Below, one piece after another: positions 41,898-51,349 of a DNA stretch of 64,000 nucleotides (position 1 is its first letter; every line of letters begins with the position of its first letter). A program made the translations under genes and the position numbers. The notes beneath the pieces are model-generated. The model did no database searches. It had not been told where the DNA came from and saw only the letters and a program-made list of their open reading frames with translations. The stretch comes from Victivallis lenta. Lineage in GTDB: Bacteria > Verrucomicrobiota > Lentisphaeria > Victivallales > Victivallaceae. The stretch is from assembly GCF_009695545.1 (NCBI RefSeq), contig NZ_VUNS01000002.1, positions 310,001-374,000 of the forward strand, in the 5' to 3' direction.

Positions 41898-42677
41898 ATG
41901 AAGAAAAATGCCGCCTTTACACTGATCGAACTCCTGGTGGTGATCGCGATCATCGCAGTTCTCGCCTCGATGCTGCTGCCGGCGCTGCAGAAGGCGCGGA
42001 CATCCGCCCATGTGACCAAGTGCAAGAGCAACATGAAGCAGATGGCGCAGGGACTGATTCTCTATACCGGCGACTTCAACGACCAGTTTCCGACTCACAA
42101 GGGACTGCCGGCGCCGACGGATAAAGAGCAGGGAGACGGCATCAAATACCAGTCGACCTACTGGATGCACTATTCGATCGAACGCTACGGTTTCGGGGAA
42201 AAGATCTTCGCCTGCCCGTACAACGGCCACAATCCGGTCAGCGACAATACCGACGGCTGGCGCCTCGGCCTCGGCCTCGGCAAATTGAAGGACTGGTGCA
42301 TGACCGACAACAGCAGGACCTTCTATTCGATGAACGGCCGGCTGCTCATGCACGTGGACCAGTGGAAAAAACCAAATGCGGGCGGGAAGGTCTCGCGCTG
42401 CGACGCCCCCTCCAAAACCGTGGCGGTGCTGGAGTACGGGACGCCGACCTGCATCGACGGCGTGTCGAACCTGAAAAACACGTCGTCGCGGATTGCGACG
42501 TCCGAAAATTCGATCCGCGACCACTTCGGCGCCTCAAGCAATTTCGCGATGGTCGACGGTCACGTCGAAGGGCTCGGCTATATGCAGAACCCGAACCGGA
42601 TCCACCTGGTTCCGCGCCGCGACCTGCTGGTCCCGACCGACTGGTACTGGGGAACGGTCTGGCAGCTGGCGCTTTAA
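41898..42677 (+). CDS. Pseudopilin B
   Basis: A 259-residue pseudopilin with a very short leader, MKKNAA, before [20 protein letters not shown]. Residue -1 is Ala. The C-terminus has [19 protein letters not shown], the H-x10-DG version also seen in pseudopilin A, and ends in [12 protein letters not shown], again parallel to A. GGAGGAAG lies 5 bp ahead of the ATG. It heads the enzyme run 42740-48929 and is likely co-transcribed. Its promoter is not clear. Confidence 0.85.
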   Translation: MKKNAAFTLIELLVVIAIIAVLASMLLPALQKARTSAHVTKCKSNMKQMAQGLILYTGDFNDQFPTHKGLPAPTDKEQGDGIKYQSTYWMHYSIERYGFGEKIFACPYNGHNPVSDNTDGWRLGLGLGKLKDWCMTDNSRTFYSMNGRLLMHVDQWKKPNAGGKVSRCDAPSKTVAVLEYGTPTCIDGVSNLKNTSSRIATSENSIRDHFGASSNFAMVDGHVEGLGYMQNPNRIHLVPRRDLLVPTDWYWGTVWQLAL

Positions 42678-42739
42678 GACGGATATCCGATCAGGATTTG
42701 CCTGACATGCAAAAACGTTCATAAGGGAGGAAACACGAT

Positions 42740-43675
42740 ATGAGCTGGAAGGAGCTGACGCTCTGCGCCGCCATCTTCGCCGGGACGTTCGGCCACGCCG
42801 CCGAACAGGCGAAAATCAAGGCCGGAGACGATTACACGCTGGAGTTTGCGAAAGACAAACTGTTCATCCAGGACAGTCAGAATCGCCGCAGAATGCTGAT
42901 CGGGAAACTGTTCTACACCTGGACGCCGCAAGCCGCGACGCCCGCCTCCGCCGAGGTCGTCGACGACAATACGATGAAGATCGACTATGCGGTCTCGGTG
43001 CCGGACGACCCGAAAAAGACGCCGGAACAGAATGCGAAGGCGAAGGCCGACGCCGAAGGCATCACGCTTTCGGCGCTCTGCACGACCGGCGACAACCGCG
43101 TGAAGATCGTCTACACGCTCGTCTCCCCGAAGGTCAGGCCGGACGGCATGATGATGGAGATTCTCGGGCAGGACGGCACGGCCAAGAAGCCGAATTACGA
43201 GGCGACGGTCTGGAAGGTCCGCCCCTTCGGCGGCCGGCTCTCTCCGGCAAAAGGCGGCACCTTCCGCCCGTTTGCGAACGGGAACGAAACCTTCTGGCTC
43301 AGGCTGCCCGGCAATGCGGGCTGGAGCAGCGGCTGGGCCGAACACGGCGGCTTCCGGAAGAACGGCGACGGCACCTATACGTCGGAACTCGATTTCATCA
43401 TCACGCCCTCCGACTTCTCCGGCGCCGACGTCGCGGCGGTTTTCCGCAACGACCCGGTTTCGATGAGCTTCACGGAAAACGAACTCGTCATCCGCAACCT
43501 CGGCTACAAGGCGGTCAGGGACGCCGAACTGTCGCTGGACGGCAAAGACCGGACCGTCTCGTTCGAGCCCGGCGAAGTAAAAAAATTCGCATTTGAACCC
43601 GGCGGCTCCGCCGTTTCCGCAACCCTGAAAATCGGCGAAAAGGTCTACGCCGCCGCTCAGAACCCAAAGAAATAA
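42740..43675 (+). CDS. Exported beta-domain protein, paralogous to the N-terminus of the next gene
   Basis: A 311-residue protein with a signal peptide (MSWKELTLCAAIFAGTFGHA). It has no recognised catalytic domain. Its central and C-terminal parts align with residues about 20-270 of the next protein: F-PFANGNETFWLRL against FRSFRNENTALWLLL, GWAEHGGF against GWSEHPGF, and a following TSELDF/TASLEF strand. Spacing and arrangement suggest a stand-alone copy of a carbohydrate-associated beta-sandwich. It starts 62 bp after pseudopilin B with GGGAGG upstream. Confidence 0.65.
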   Translation: MSWKELTLCAAIFAGTFGHAAEQAKIKAGDDYTLEFAKDKLFIQDSQNRRRMLIGKLFYTWTPQAATPASAEVVDDNTMKIDYAVSVPDDPKKTPEQNAKAKADAEGITLSALCTTGDNRVKIVYTLVSPKVRPDGMMMEILGQDGTAKKPNYEATVWKVRPFGGRLSPAKGGTFRPFANGNETFWLRLPGNAGWSSGWAEHGGFRKNGDGTYTSELDFIITPSDFSGADVAAVFRNDPVSMSFTENELVIRNLGYKAVRDAELSLDGKDRTVSFEPGEVKKFAFEPGGSAVSATLKIGEKVYAAAQNPKK

Positions 43676-43684
43676 TCCGGCTTC

Positions 43685-45853
43685 ATGATGAAAAAATTTC
43701 TGCTGTTCGCTGCCGCCCTGCTCGGGGCGGCCGGGGTCTTTGCGGCCCCTGAATCCCAAATCGTCTATCCGGAATACGCGGTGCTCGCTTCCGGCGGGGA
43801 CATAATCGTCCGCGACTATGAGGGAACCCCCGTCCTGAAGATCGGCAAGCTCGACTTCGCGTGGTCTTCCCCCGTCGCGGTTCCGGTCAGGGTCGAGCAG
43901 ACCGCGAAGGACACGTTCAAAATCGTCTACCGCATCGACCGGGACGACTCCGGCAAGGTCGCCCTCGAAGGTACGCTCAGGGCGCTGCCGGACGGCCATA
44001 TCCGGCTCGACTGGCGGCTCGACGCGCCGAAGCCGGTCAAAACCGGCGGCATCATGCTCGAACTCCTGCCGCTGAAGGGGACGGAGAAGTCGGCGAAGGT
44101 CTACAAGTCCGGACTCTGGACCCGTCATGAGCACGGCGGCATTCCGTTCGAAGTGCGCGACGGCTATTTCCGGAGCTTCCGGAACGAAAATACCGCGCTC
44201 TGGCTGCTGCTCGGCGGCAACGCGAACTATTCGAACGGCTGGTCCGAGCATCCGGGCTTCACGAAGAAGGAAGACGGAAAGTTCACGGCTTCGCTCGAAT
44301 TCCTGGTCTGCGCGCCGGAACTGGAGGATTACGAGGCGGTTGCGCTTTTCCACAAGCGCCCGCTCGGGCTGCGGCTCTCGACGGAGAAGCCGTTCAACCT
44401 CTGGGAATCGGGCTCTCCGGAGCTGAAAGTCCAGGTGTCGAATCCGTACAACCGCCCGAAACAGGGCGTGGCGTTCGAGATTATCGGGCGCGACTTCGAC
44501 GGAAAAACCGTGTTGAAAGAGTCCAAGCAGCTCATGCTGAAGCCGTTCGAAACGAAGGAACTCACGTTCCGGCTGCCGGAAGCGGAGCGGACGATCTATT
44601 TCGTCGAGGCGAAGGCCGTCATTCCGGGGGAGAAGGAGATTTTCAGCCGCACGAATCTGGCGATCCTGCCGCCGCACGAGTATCGGCATCGGCGGGAGAG
44701 CAAATTCGCATTGTCGGCCTACTTCATGATCCCGTCCGAGAAGGATGTGTATGCGCTGATGCAGCGCATGGGGGTCCGGATTCTTCGTCACGGCGACAAC
44801 CGCGTGACCGGACAGTACGGGATTCTGGCGCTCGACCATGCAGGCATCGGCCCGGACGACTCCCCGGCGCAGGCGGCGAAACGGATCGGCGAGATGGTCA
44901 GACGCGCCGCGGAACGGCGGAATCCGGAGATCGAATTCTGCAACGAGTGGAACATGAGCGCAAAAAGCGCCGAAGAGAAGCGGCGCCGCGCCAGACGTTA
45001 CGTCGAACTCCTGCGGGAGCTCAAAAAGGTACGTGACGAACACGATCCGGAGCTCAAAATCATCGGCATGGGTATGGCCGGAGCCGACACGGCGTTCCTG
45101 AAGCTCATGGCCGAAAACGGCGCAGTTCCGCTGATGGACGGCGGAGTGGCGATGCATCCCGGCCGCGGCAACATGACGCCGGATTATGAGGGCGACGGCT
45201 GGACCTACCTCGGCGCGATCCGCCGCTGGCGCAAGGCGATGGATGAACTCGGCATCAAGACGATGCATCTTTCGGAGGTCTACGCCGCCACCTGTCCGAA
45301 CGACTCCTGGAAGGATTCGTACCGGCATGCGGCGGAGAACGTGATCCTGACCTACGCGATCGGCCTGGCGGAAGGAGCGGAGTCGATCCAGTTCTACCAG
45401 CTCCACGATTCGGTCTGGCACGACCTCGGCGGCGTGAACCACAAGGACAGCGAATACCACTACGGGCTGCTGATGCGGGACGGCACGGTCAAGCCGTCGC
45501 TGCTCGCCTACGCGGCCGTCGCCGAAGCGCTGGACGGCGCGAAGTTCGTCAAATACCTCGATTTCGGCGGCAAGGTACGCGGCATCGGCTTTTCGACGCC
45601 GCGCGGGCCGCTCGCATTCGTCTACGACCGCACCGACGGATTTTTCCTGACCGAGCGGACGAAGGAGTTCGCCGGCACCGAGCCGTGGGTCGACACCTGG
45701 AAGAGCCGCCGGAAGGCGGTCTTCGACGCGGCCGGCGACACCGTCACGGTCATCGACCCGATCGGCCGCGCGAAGACGGTCCGGGCGGTCAACGGCAAAG
45801 TGACACTCGAGCTTTCCGGCGCCCCGCTCATGGTTTACGGAATCAGATTTTAA
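43685..45853 (+). CDS. Exported clan GH-A-like glycoside hydrolase with N-terminal beta-domain
   Basis: A 722-residue protein: signal peptide (MMKKFLLFAAALLGAAGVFA), the beta-domain shared with the preceding gene (about 20-300), then a TIM barrel-like region. CNEWN near residue 420 fits the acid/base glutamate at the end of strand 4, and HLSEVYAAT near 530 fits the strand 7 nucleophile of clan GH-A. The barrel is followed by a short C-terminal beta-domain. Family (GH39-like or other) cannot be fixed by eye. It starts 9 bp after the paralogue and 13 bp before the GH42-like gene. Confidence 0.7.
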   Translation: MMKKFLLFAAALLGAAGVFAAPESQIVYPEYAVLASGGDIIVRDYEGTPVLKIGKLDFAWSSPVAVPVRVEQTAKDTFKIVYRIDRDDSGKVALEGTLRALPDGHIRLDWRLDAPKPVKTGGIMLELLPLKGTEKSAKVYKSGLWTRHEHGGIPFEVRDGYFRSFRNENTALWLLLGGNANYSNGWSEHPGFTKKEDGKFTASLEFLVCAPELEDYEAVALFHKRPLGLRLSTEKPFNLWESGSPELKVQVSNPYNRPKQGVAFEIIGRDFDGKTVLKESKQLMLKPFETKELTFRLPEAERTIYFVEAKAVIPGEKEIFSRTNLAILPPHEYRHRRESKFALSAYFMIPSEKDVYALMQRMGVRILRHGDNRVTGQYGILALDHAGIGPDDSPAQAAKRIGEMVRRAAERRNPEIEFCNEWNMSAKSAEEKRRRARRYVELLRELKKVRDEHDPELKIIGMGMAGADTAFLKLMAENGAVPLMDGGVAMHPGRGNMTPDYEGDGWTYLGAIRRWRKAMDELGIKTMHLSEVYAATCPNDSWKDSYRHAAENVILTYAIGLAEGAESIQFYQLHDSVWHDLGGVNHKDSEYHYGLLMRDGTVKPSLLAYAAVAEALDGAKFVKYLDFGGKVRGIGFSTPRGPLAFVYDRTDGFFLTERTKEFAGTEPWVDTWKSRRKAVFDAAGDTVTVIDPIGRAKTVRAVNGKVTLELSGAPLMVYGIRF

Positions 45854-45866
45854 GGAGAATCGACTT

Positions 45867-48800
45867 ATGAAACTACGACTGACCCTGGCCGCGCTGGCGG
45901 CGGCCTCGGCGGCATTCGCGCTCGATCCGCTCGAAAAGGCCGACGCCTGCTCGACGCAGCTTTCGCCGGAGCTCGTTCCTGCGGAGGGCTATTTCCCGAT
46001 CGGCGTTCTCGGCGACCACCGTTTCCGGCTGCTGCCGTTTGCGGGGCTGAATCTCTGCGAAACCTCGCACTGCTGTTACGAATTCAAGGACGGCAAACCG
46101 TGCGCCTACCGGAAGGCCGGGAATGGAAAGGGGCTCTTCTTCTTCAACGTCTGGGCCGCGCACACGGTCTACAACTCATCGGAAACGAAGCACTACGGGA
46201 CGATCAAGCGCCCGGTCAGCGACTCCGGCAGGGAATACGGCCGCCAGATGATCCGCTACTTCGACCCGGCCACCCGCCAGTACGTGCTCGACGCCGCCGC
46301 CGCGACGGTCGACTCCGTCATGAAGCAGGGAGACCGCGGCAGCGTCTTCATCTGGGGGATCGACAACGAATGGGAGCCGCCGCTCGACTATTCGGAGGAG
46401 GCCGTAACGGCGTTCCGCGCATTTCTCGAAAAGGCGTATGGCGGCGACCTTTCGAAACTGAACCGCGCCTGGGGCGAAACGTACAAGGCGTTTGCCGACG
46501 CGCAGCCGCCGAAGGTCGCCGAATACACCCTGAAGCCCGGCGCGTGGCTCGACTGGCGCCGGTTTCAGGAGGAGGCTTACGCCGATTTCATCCGCGACTA
46601 CTTCAAGGCGATTCAGGAACGAGACCCGGACCATCGCGCCGTCGTCACCAAATCGACGCAGTGCACGATCGAGATGCAGTCGGTCGTCCGCAACCGTGCG
46701 CTGAACCACGAAATTCTCGCCGACCGCACCCGTGATCTCAGCAAGGGATGGTACGGCATCGACCAGTACGGCCACGGCGACCGCAACACCTACGAGATGA
46801 ACTATCTTTACCACTGCATCCTGCCGAACGACCCGGCGGAGCGCAAGTTCCGTTACGGCGTATTTTCCGGCGAGGCGAACAATCACGCCGGTCCCGGCTG
46901 GCAGTTCGCGCAGAGCTACTGGCGGCTGCCGTCGAACGGCTACAAAGGCGGCAACTTTTTCGTGCTCGGATACTTCGGCGCAAAGAACGACTATTCGACC
47001 TTCGGGCTCACGGCTCCGGACGGCGTGCGCCGCAGCCGCTTCCACTACCTGACGCGCTATGCGGCGATGATCCACCGCTCCGAACCGTTCTGGGCGAAGG
47101 CCGAACCGGCCGCCGGCGTGCCGCGCATCGCAATGCTGATGCCGCAGCGCGACATTCTGCTTGCGAACGACACCGGCGTCAGCCGCTGGGATTATTCGAC
47201 CAACAACCGTCTTTCGGTCTACAGCCATCTGCGCAACGCCGGCTACTGGGTCGATGTAATTCCGTACGGAAAGCTCAATCCGGCTTTCCTGAAGCAGTAC
47301 GGCGCGCTGTTCCTGGTCGGCGCCGAACACCTGAGTCCGAAGGAATGCGCCGACATCGAAGCATTCGTGCAGGCCGGCGGCAAACTCTATTCCGACATGC
47401 GCGCCGGCAGTTTCGATGAACACCATCTCGAAGCTCGCGGGCTGGAAAAGGTGCTCGGGCTCCGGCACAAGGGCGTCTATACCGGCATCGAGGTTTCGCC
47501 GGACGACGTCTGGTACAACACCGAATACGGCAACGTGATCCGCGGCGACGGCAAAATCCTGTATGAGACGACGACCGGGAAGCTGCTGAATGCGGAGGAT
47601 CTGTTCCACAACGCGAAGGCCGCCCAGGTGGTCGGCAACGATTACGGCAAAGGGAAATCGTTCTGGTTCACCACCCGCCTCGGCGCGCTGCGCCCCGAAT
47701 CGGTCGAACCGATGGTGGTGTCGAACTTCTTCGGCGGCTGGCTGAAGCGGGGCGGAGTGAAACCGGCCTATGCGCATTCGACCGCCGGCGGAGACCGGCT
47801 CCGGGTCGAGCAGCCGCAGATGACGGCGGACGGCAACCTCGCAATCGCCGTCGCCGGCGCGACCCGCTTTGCACTTCCGGCCGGAACGCTGACCGTCGCG
47901 CTGCCCGCCGCCGCGAAATTCACGCACGCCTTCTGGGCTCCGGCCGAAAGCGCGCTGCTCGAGAAGGTCGCGTTCACCCGCACGGCCGACGGCGCGGCGT
48001 TCGCGCTGCCGGAGGTAAAGACCGCCGGAATCCTCTACTGCTTCACGACGCCGGAACCGCTGCTCGGCATTGCGGTCCTGAATCCGCGGCATGCCGCGAA
48101 GTCCGACCCGGCGACGCCGGAGCTTGTCCCGGGCGAAACGGTGAAGGTGAAAGTGCAGCTGGCGAACCCGGGGACGACCGAACTTGCGGCGGGCGCCGTG
48201 ACGCTTCGCGCGCCGGCGGACTGGAAGGCGGAACCGGCGAAGTTCGACACTGCCGCCCTGAAGCCGGGCGAACTGCGCGAATTCACCTTTCAGGTCACGA
48301 TTCCGGAGTCGAGCGCCCATTTCCGCCCGAATTTCGTCTATCCGCTGGTGGCGGAGTTTACGGCCGGGGGAGCGCGCACGGGGGTGATTCATCAGTCGGT
48401 CGGCATGCGGCTCGACCCGAAGAAGTTCGACCACCTGCTTTCGGACAACGCCACGGACGGCCGCTTTCCGCGCGATTTCGCGATCCGGACCGGAGCCGAA
48501 TATATCTACAACTTCCCGGAGGAACTGCCGGACGGACAATATGTCAAGGACCCGAGCTCGAACAAAACGCCGGGCCGCTCCGGAAACGGGCTGACCGACG
48601 GGCTCGACTGGTGGAGCCGCCGCGTCACCTTTGCGATGCCGGAGGCGGAGGTCGTGTTCGACCTGAAGTCGGCATATGAGGTCACCGCCGTCAATCTGCG
48701 AAAAGGCGCACCCGCTTTTCCGAACGGCATTGAAGTCGAAGTCAGTGAGGACGGAAAGAGTTTCCGGACAGTTGCGAAAGCGCCGAAGCCCGATTGGGAC

Positions 48801-48929
48801 GAGGGCGGCTGGACAATGGTGAAAACGGAACCGGCGAAAGGCCGTTACGTTCTCGTCCGGATCAAGTACCCGACCGCGAAGGGCGGCTATCTCGACGAGC
48901 TGGAGATCTACGGCCGCCCGCTGAAATAA
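45867..48929 (+). CDS. Exported GH42-like glycosidase with discoidin-like C-terminus
   Basis: A 1020-residue protein with a signal peptide (MKLRLTLAALAAASAAFA). The barrel has WGIDNEWEPP (acid/base Glu near 167), the helix AFRAFLEKAYGGDLSKLNRAWG that matches the GH42 pattern after the catalytic Glu, and FSGEANNHAGP near 335 for the nucleophile. A flavodoxin-like trimerisation-type domain (about 415-600) follows, then a NEW3-like beta-sandwich (about 750-810) and a discoidin/F5-8C-like domain (about 930-1020). GH42 enzymes are mostly beta-galactosidases. AAGGAG precedes the ATG. It is the last gene of module B. Confidence 0.75.
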   Translation: MKLRLTLAALAAASAAFALDPLEKADACSTQLSPELVPAEGYFPIGVLGDHRFRLLPFAGLNLCETSHCCYEFKDGKPCAYRKAGNGKGLFFFNVWAAHTVYNSSETKHYGTIKRPVSDSGREYGRQMIRYFDPATRQYVLDAAAATVDSVMKQGDRGSVFIWGIDNEWEPPLDYSEEAVTAFRAFLEKAYGGDLSKLNRAWGETYKAFADAQPPKVAEYTLKPGAWLDWRRFQEEAYADFIRDYFKAIQERDPDHRAVVTKSTQCTIEMQSVVRNRALNHEILADRTRDLSKGWYGIDQYGHGDRNTYEMNYLYHCILPNDPAERKFRYGVFSGEANNHAGPGWQFAQSYWRLPSNGYKGGNFFVLGYFGAKNDYSTFGLTAPDGVRRSRFHYLTRYAAMIHRSEPFWAKAEPAAGVPRIAMLMPQRDILLANDTGVSRWDYSTNNRLSVYSHLRNAGYWVDVIPYGKLNPAFLKQYGALFLVGAEHLSPKECADIEAFVQAGGKLYSDMRAGSFDEHHLEARGLEKVLGLRHKGVYTGIEVSPDDVWYNTEYGNVIRGDGKILYETTTGKLLNAEDLFHNAKAAQVVGNDYGKGKSFWFTTRLGALRPESVEPMVVSNFFGGWLKRGGVKPAYAHSTAGGDRLRVEQPQMTADGNLAIAVAGATRFALPAGTLTVALPAAAKFTHAFWAPAESALLEKVAFTRTADGAAFALPEVKTAGILYCFTTPEPLLGIAVLNPRHAAKSDPATPELVPGETVKVKVQLANPGTTELAAGAVTLRAPADWKAEPAKFDTAALKPGELREFTFQVTIPESSAHFRPNFVYPLVAEFTAGGARTGVIHQSVGMRLDPKKFDHLLSDNATDGRFPRDFAIRTGAEYIYNFPEELPDGQYVKDPSSNKTPGRSGNGLTDGLDWWSRRVTFAMPEAEVVFDLKSAYEVTAVNLRKGAPAFPNGIEVEVSEDGKSFRTVAKAPKPDWDEGGWTMVKTEPAKGRYVLVRIKYPTAKGGYLDELEIYGRPLK

Positions 48930-48979
48930 CCGCCCCCCCGACACGCCAGACGTCACCCGGCATCAGGCAGCACGGCAAA

Positions 48980-49017
48980 CGAAGCGCCACTGAATGTTTC
49001 AATGGCGCTTCGTGCTT
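48980..49017 (+). terminator. Terminator-like hairpin after module B
   Basis: A perfect 10-bp stem (CGAAGCGCCA with TGGCGCTTCG) and a 13-nt loop are followed by TGCTTT. The U-tract is weak. The remaining 100 bp up to the ROK promoter show nothing further. Confidence 0.6.
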
Positions 49018-49144
49018 TCCTGCGACTCCTGCTGACCGGCCCTGAAAACCCGGCAGCGAGACCGGGCCCCCTTCCTGATGCGATTTGAAAAACAACGCAT
49101 CATGTACGAGCGCAAGAAAAAAGCAAAAAAAATTTTAACCGGTA

Positions 49145-49173
49145 TTGCTTTTTATGCAGAAATATGTCATAAT
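49145..49173 (+). promoter_or_regulatory. Promoter TTGCTT-17-CATAAT of the ROK gene
   Basis: TTGCTT at 49145-49150, CATAAT at 49168-49173, 17-bp spacer, with the recurrent ATGTCATAAT context. Confidence 0.68.
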
Positions 49174-49197
49174 ATAGTAAAGTCTAGTTTACTATAT
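49172..49197. promoter_or_regulatory. Operator-like palindrome at the ROK gene start site
   Basis: Perfect 10-bp arms ATATAGTAAA and TTTACTATAT flank a 6-bp centre. It overlaps the end of the -10 and the transcription start, the expected position of an autoregulatory repressor site. Confidence 0.6.
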
Positions 49198-49225
49198 AAA
49201 TAAAACATAACAGTGGAAACAGATT

Positions 49226-50455
49226 ATGATAAAGCTTTCGGAAGAAAATCCGGTCATGGCCGGCAGCAGTGCGCATACGGTACTGCGCCTGTTCTACGAG
49301 AACGGCCCGGCATCTCAGATGGAGATCGCCCGGAAACTGAGGATCACCAAAGCCGCCAGCAATCAGCATTTCTCACGGCTGATCGAGGAAAATTACATCA
49401 CGGAGTCCGCCGTTCAGCCGAATCCGCGCGGCCGGCCGTCACAGGTGTGGCAAATTGATTCCGCACGTAACTTTTTTCTCGGCCTTACCGTGGAAGACGG
49501 TGCGCTGGGAGCGGTTCTGACGGATTTCAGCGAGAACGTCCTGATTCGCGCCAATCGTCATCTCCACGATCGTGCCGATCAGACCGCACTGCTGAAACTG
49601 CTGGATGATCTGCTGAAAACCATTCTGAACAAGATCTCCAAACTCGGCGGACGGCTGCTGCAGTGCTTTGCGGCAATCCCGGGAATGATCGATCAGGAAG
49701 GGCTTATCACCAACTGTCCCAATTTCCACGCTCTTGACGGACTGAATCTCGATCAACTGCTGGCCGAACGCTACAGCATTCCGGTTTTCAGCGATGCCTG
49801 CAGCAATGCCTATATCGCGGCGGAGTGCCGCAATATCAGCCAGGATTCAACCATCATGATCCTCAACTGGTCCGACGGGATCGGCCTTTCCGTCATCTGC
49901 AACGGAGTTCCCCTTCAATGGCCGGCCGTCAATGTCAAACGATTTCGCGGTCTCTGGGATTTCAGCCATATCCGCATCGTCAAAGAGGGGCGTCTCTGCC
50001 ATTGCGGTAAAAGGGGATGCCTGGAGGCTTATTACGGCGGAAATGCGCTGGTGGAGCTGAATCCGGAACTTCATGTATCTTCCGCTGAAGAACTGGCGAA
50101 TGCCGTCATCAACGACGCCGCCGGAGCGCGCCGGGTCGTCTCCGAAGCAGCGGCCGCGCTGGCGGAACAGTTGTATTGGGTCATCGAACTCTTCGGAATC
50201 GACACCGTCATTTTCTCCGGGACTCTGGCTTCCGCATTTGAATATTACCATCGCGCCTTCTGTGATCGGTTGAAAAGTTTCTACACGGACGAGGAATTTG
50301 CCGTCTTCTCCATTCGACAGGGAGACCCTTCTCCGGAGAATATTCAATTAGGCGCGGCTTTAGTGGCCAAAAATTTCTTCTTTTATCCGCAGCGGCTGCG
50401 CAATTCGCGCGGAATCTGGAATAAAACCGGTAAATTGAATCCTCTGTCCAAATGA
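49226..50455 (+). CDS. ROK-family transcriptional regulator
   Basis: A 409-residue regulator of the NagC/XylR type. A winged helix (residues about 15-75, SQMEIARKLRITKAASNQHF and the wing RGRPSQVW) precedes a ROK sugar-kinase-fold domain with the zinc motif CHCGKRGCLE near residue 258. The kinase GE-x-GH element is replaced by GLWDFSHI, fitting a sensor rather than an enzyme. Codon use is less GC-biased than in flanking genes. It begins module C and likely controls itself through the palindrome at 49172-49197. Confidence 0.9.
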   Translation: MIKLSEENPVMAGSSAHTVLRLFYENGPASQMEIARKLRITKAASNQHFSRLIEENYITESAVQPNPRGRPSQVWQIDSARNFFLGLTVEDGALGAVLTDFSENVLIRANRHLHDRADQTALLKLLDDLLKTILNKISKLGGRLLQCFAAIPGMIDQEGLITNCPNFHALDGLNLDQLLAERYSIPVFSDACSNAYIAAECRNISQDSTIMILNWSDGIGLSVICNGVPLQWPAVNVKRFRGLWDFSHIRIVKEGRLCHCGKRGCLEAYYGGNALVELNPELHVSSAEELANAVINDAAGARRVVSEAAAALAEQLYWVIELFGIDTVIFSGTLASAFEYYHRAFCDRLKSFYTDEEFAVFSIRQGDPSPENIQLGAALVAKNFFFYPQRLRNSRGIWNKTGKLNPLSK

Positions 50456-50609
50456 AAGAAGATGATGCAGCAACATCCCCAATCCATAAATCGTTGAAGT
50501 ATCATGAGTGAGAGCTGAGGCTGTGAAATTCCGGATGCGTCCGGAGTGAAAACAGCCAGGTACGATATCATAATTGAAATCAAGCACATTACCGAAAGGA
50601 AAACGGCTC

Positions 50610-51338
50610 ATGCAAAGGAAATCTTTCACCTTGGTAGAGTTACTGGTCGTGATTGCGATTATCGCCATTCTCGCTTCCATGCTGCTGCCCGCACTGAATA
50701 AATCACGTGCCGCCGGCCACGCGTCCAAATGCCTCAGCAATATGAAGCAACTCGGACACGGTTACAGTATGTATGCGCTGGACAATCGGGATTTCGTGCT
50801 CCCGACCCGTAATGCGCCGGCCGCATTCGACCAGATGCGTCTTTGGACCAATGCCATTCTGGAAGGAAATTTTCTCCCCAATAAGCTTGATGCGGATTAC
50901 ACACCGCCGGGAGTGTATCTATCCAAAAATCTTCTGCTCTGTCCATCGAGTAACTTCGACACGATGGAAGGAAATAACTATATGTGGAGTCCTGATTACG
51001 GTTATAACGATGCGGTCATGCGCGACTGCCCGGGAATGTTTGGAGAAAGCGCCTGGCACAGCGCACGAATCAATACCGCAGGCAATCCGGGGAGAAAGGT
51101 GATGTTCATCGACGCCGTCAATACCGGCACCCCCGATAATCACCGGGGGTGCTGGATCTTCCGCCCGGGAGACATTTCCGCGGCAAATGAACGACCGGAC
51201 ATCCGGCATAACGGGGCAGCCAACGCGCTGTTTCTTGACGGGCATGTCGCCGCACTGCGTCCCGCCACCCCCGGCCAGCCTTATTCCGGACAACTCGATC
51301 CGGACGAATATCCCGATGAACTTACAAAATGGAAATAG
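50610..51338 (+). CDS. Pseudopilin C (canonical H-X9-DG)
   Basis: A 242-residue pseudopilin, leader MQRKS before [20 protein letters not shown]; residue -1 is Ser. The C-terminus [18 protein letters not shown] is a canonical H-X9-DG element. AAAGGA lies 9 bp before the ATG. A CATAAT (50569-50574) could be its own -10, but the -35 (GTGAAA) is poor. It ends just as the GH110-like gene begins. Confidence 0.87.
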   Translation: MQRKSFTLVELLVVIAIIAILASMLLPALNKSRAAGHASKCLSNMKQLGHGYSMYALDNRDFVLPTRNAPAAFDQMRLWTNAILEGNFLPNKLDADYTPPGVYLSKNLLLCPSSNFDTMEGNNYMWSPDYGYNDAVMRDCPGMFGESAWHSARINTAGNPGRKVMFIDAVNTGTPDNHRGCWIFRPGDISAANERPDIRHNGAANALFLDGHVAALRPATPGQPYSGQLDPDEYPDELTKWK

Positions 51339-51349
51339 CAGGCGGCTCA

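Noticed and set aside
42719-45460. 913-aa minus-strand frame opposite the module B enzymes
   Set aside because: Antisense shadow of signal-peptide-bearing genes with good ribosome sites.
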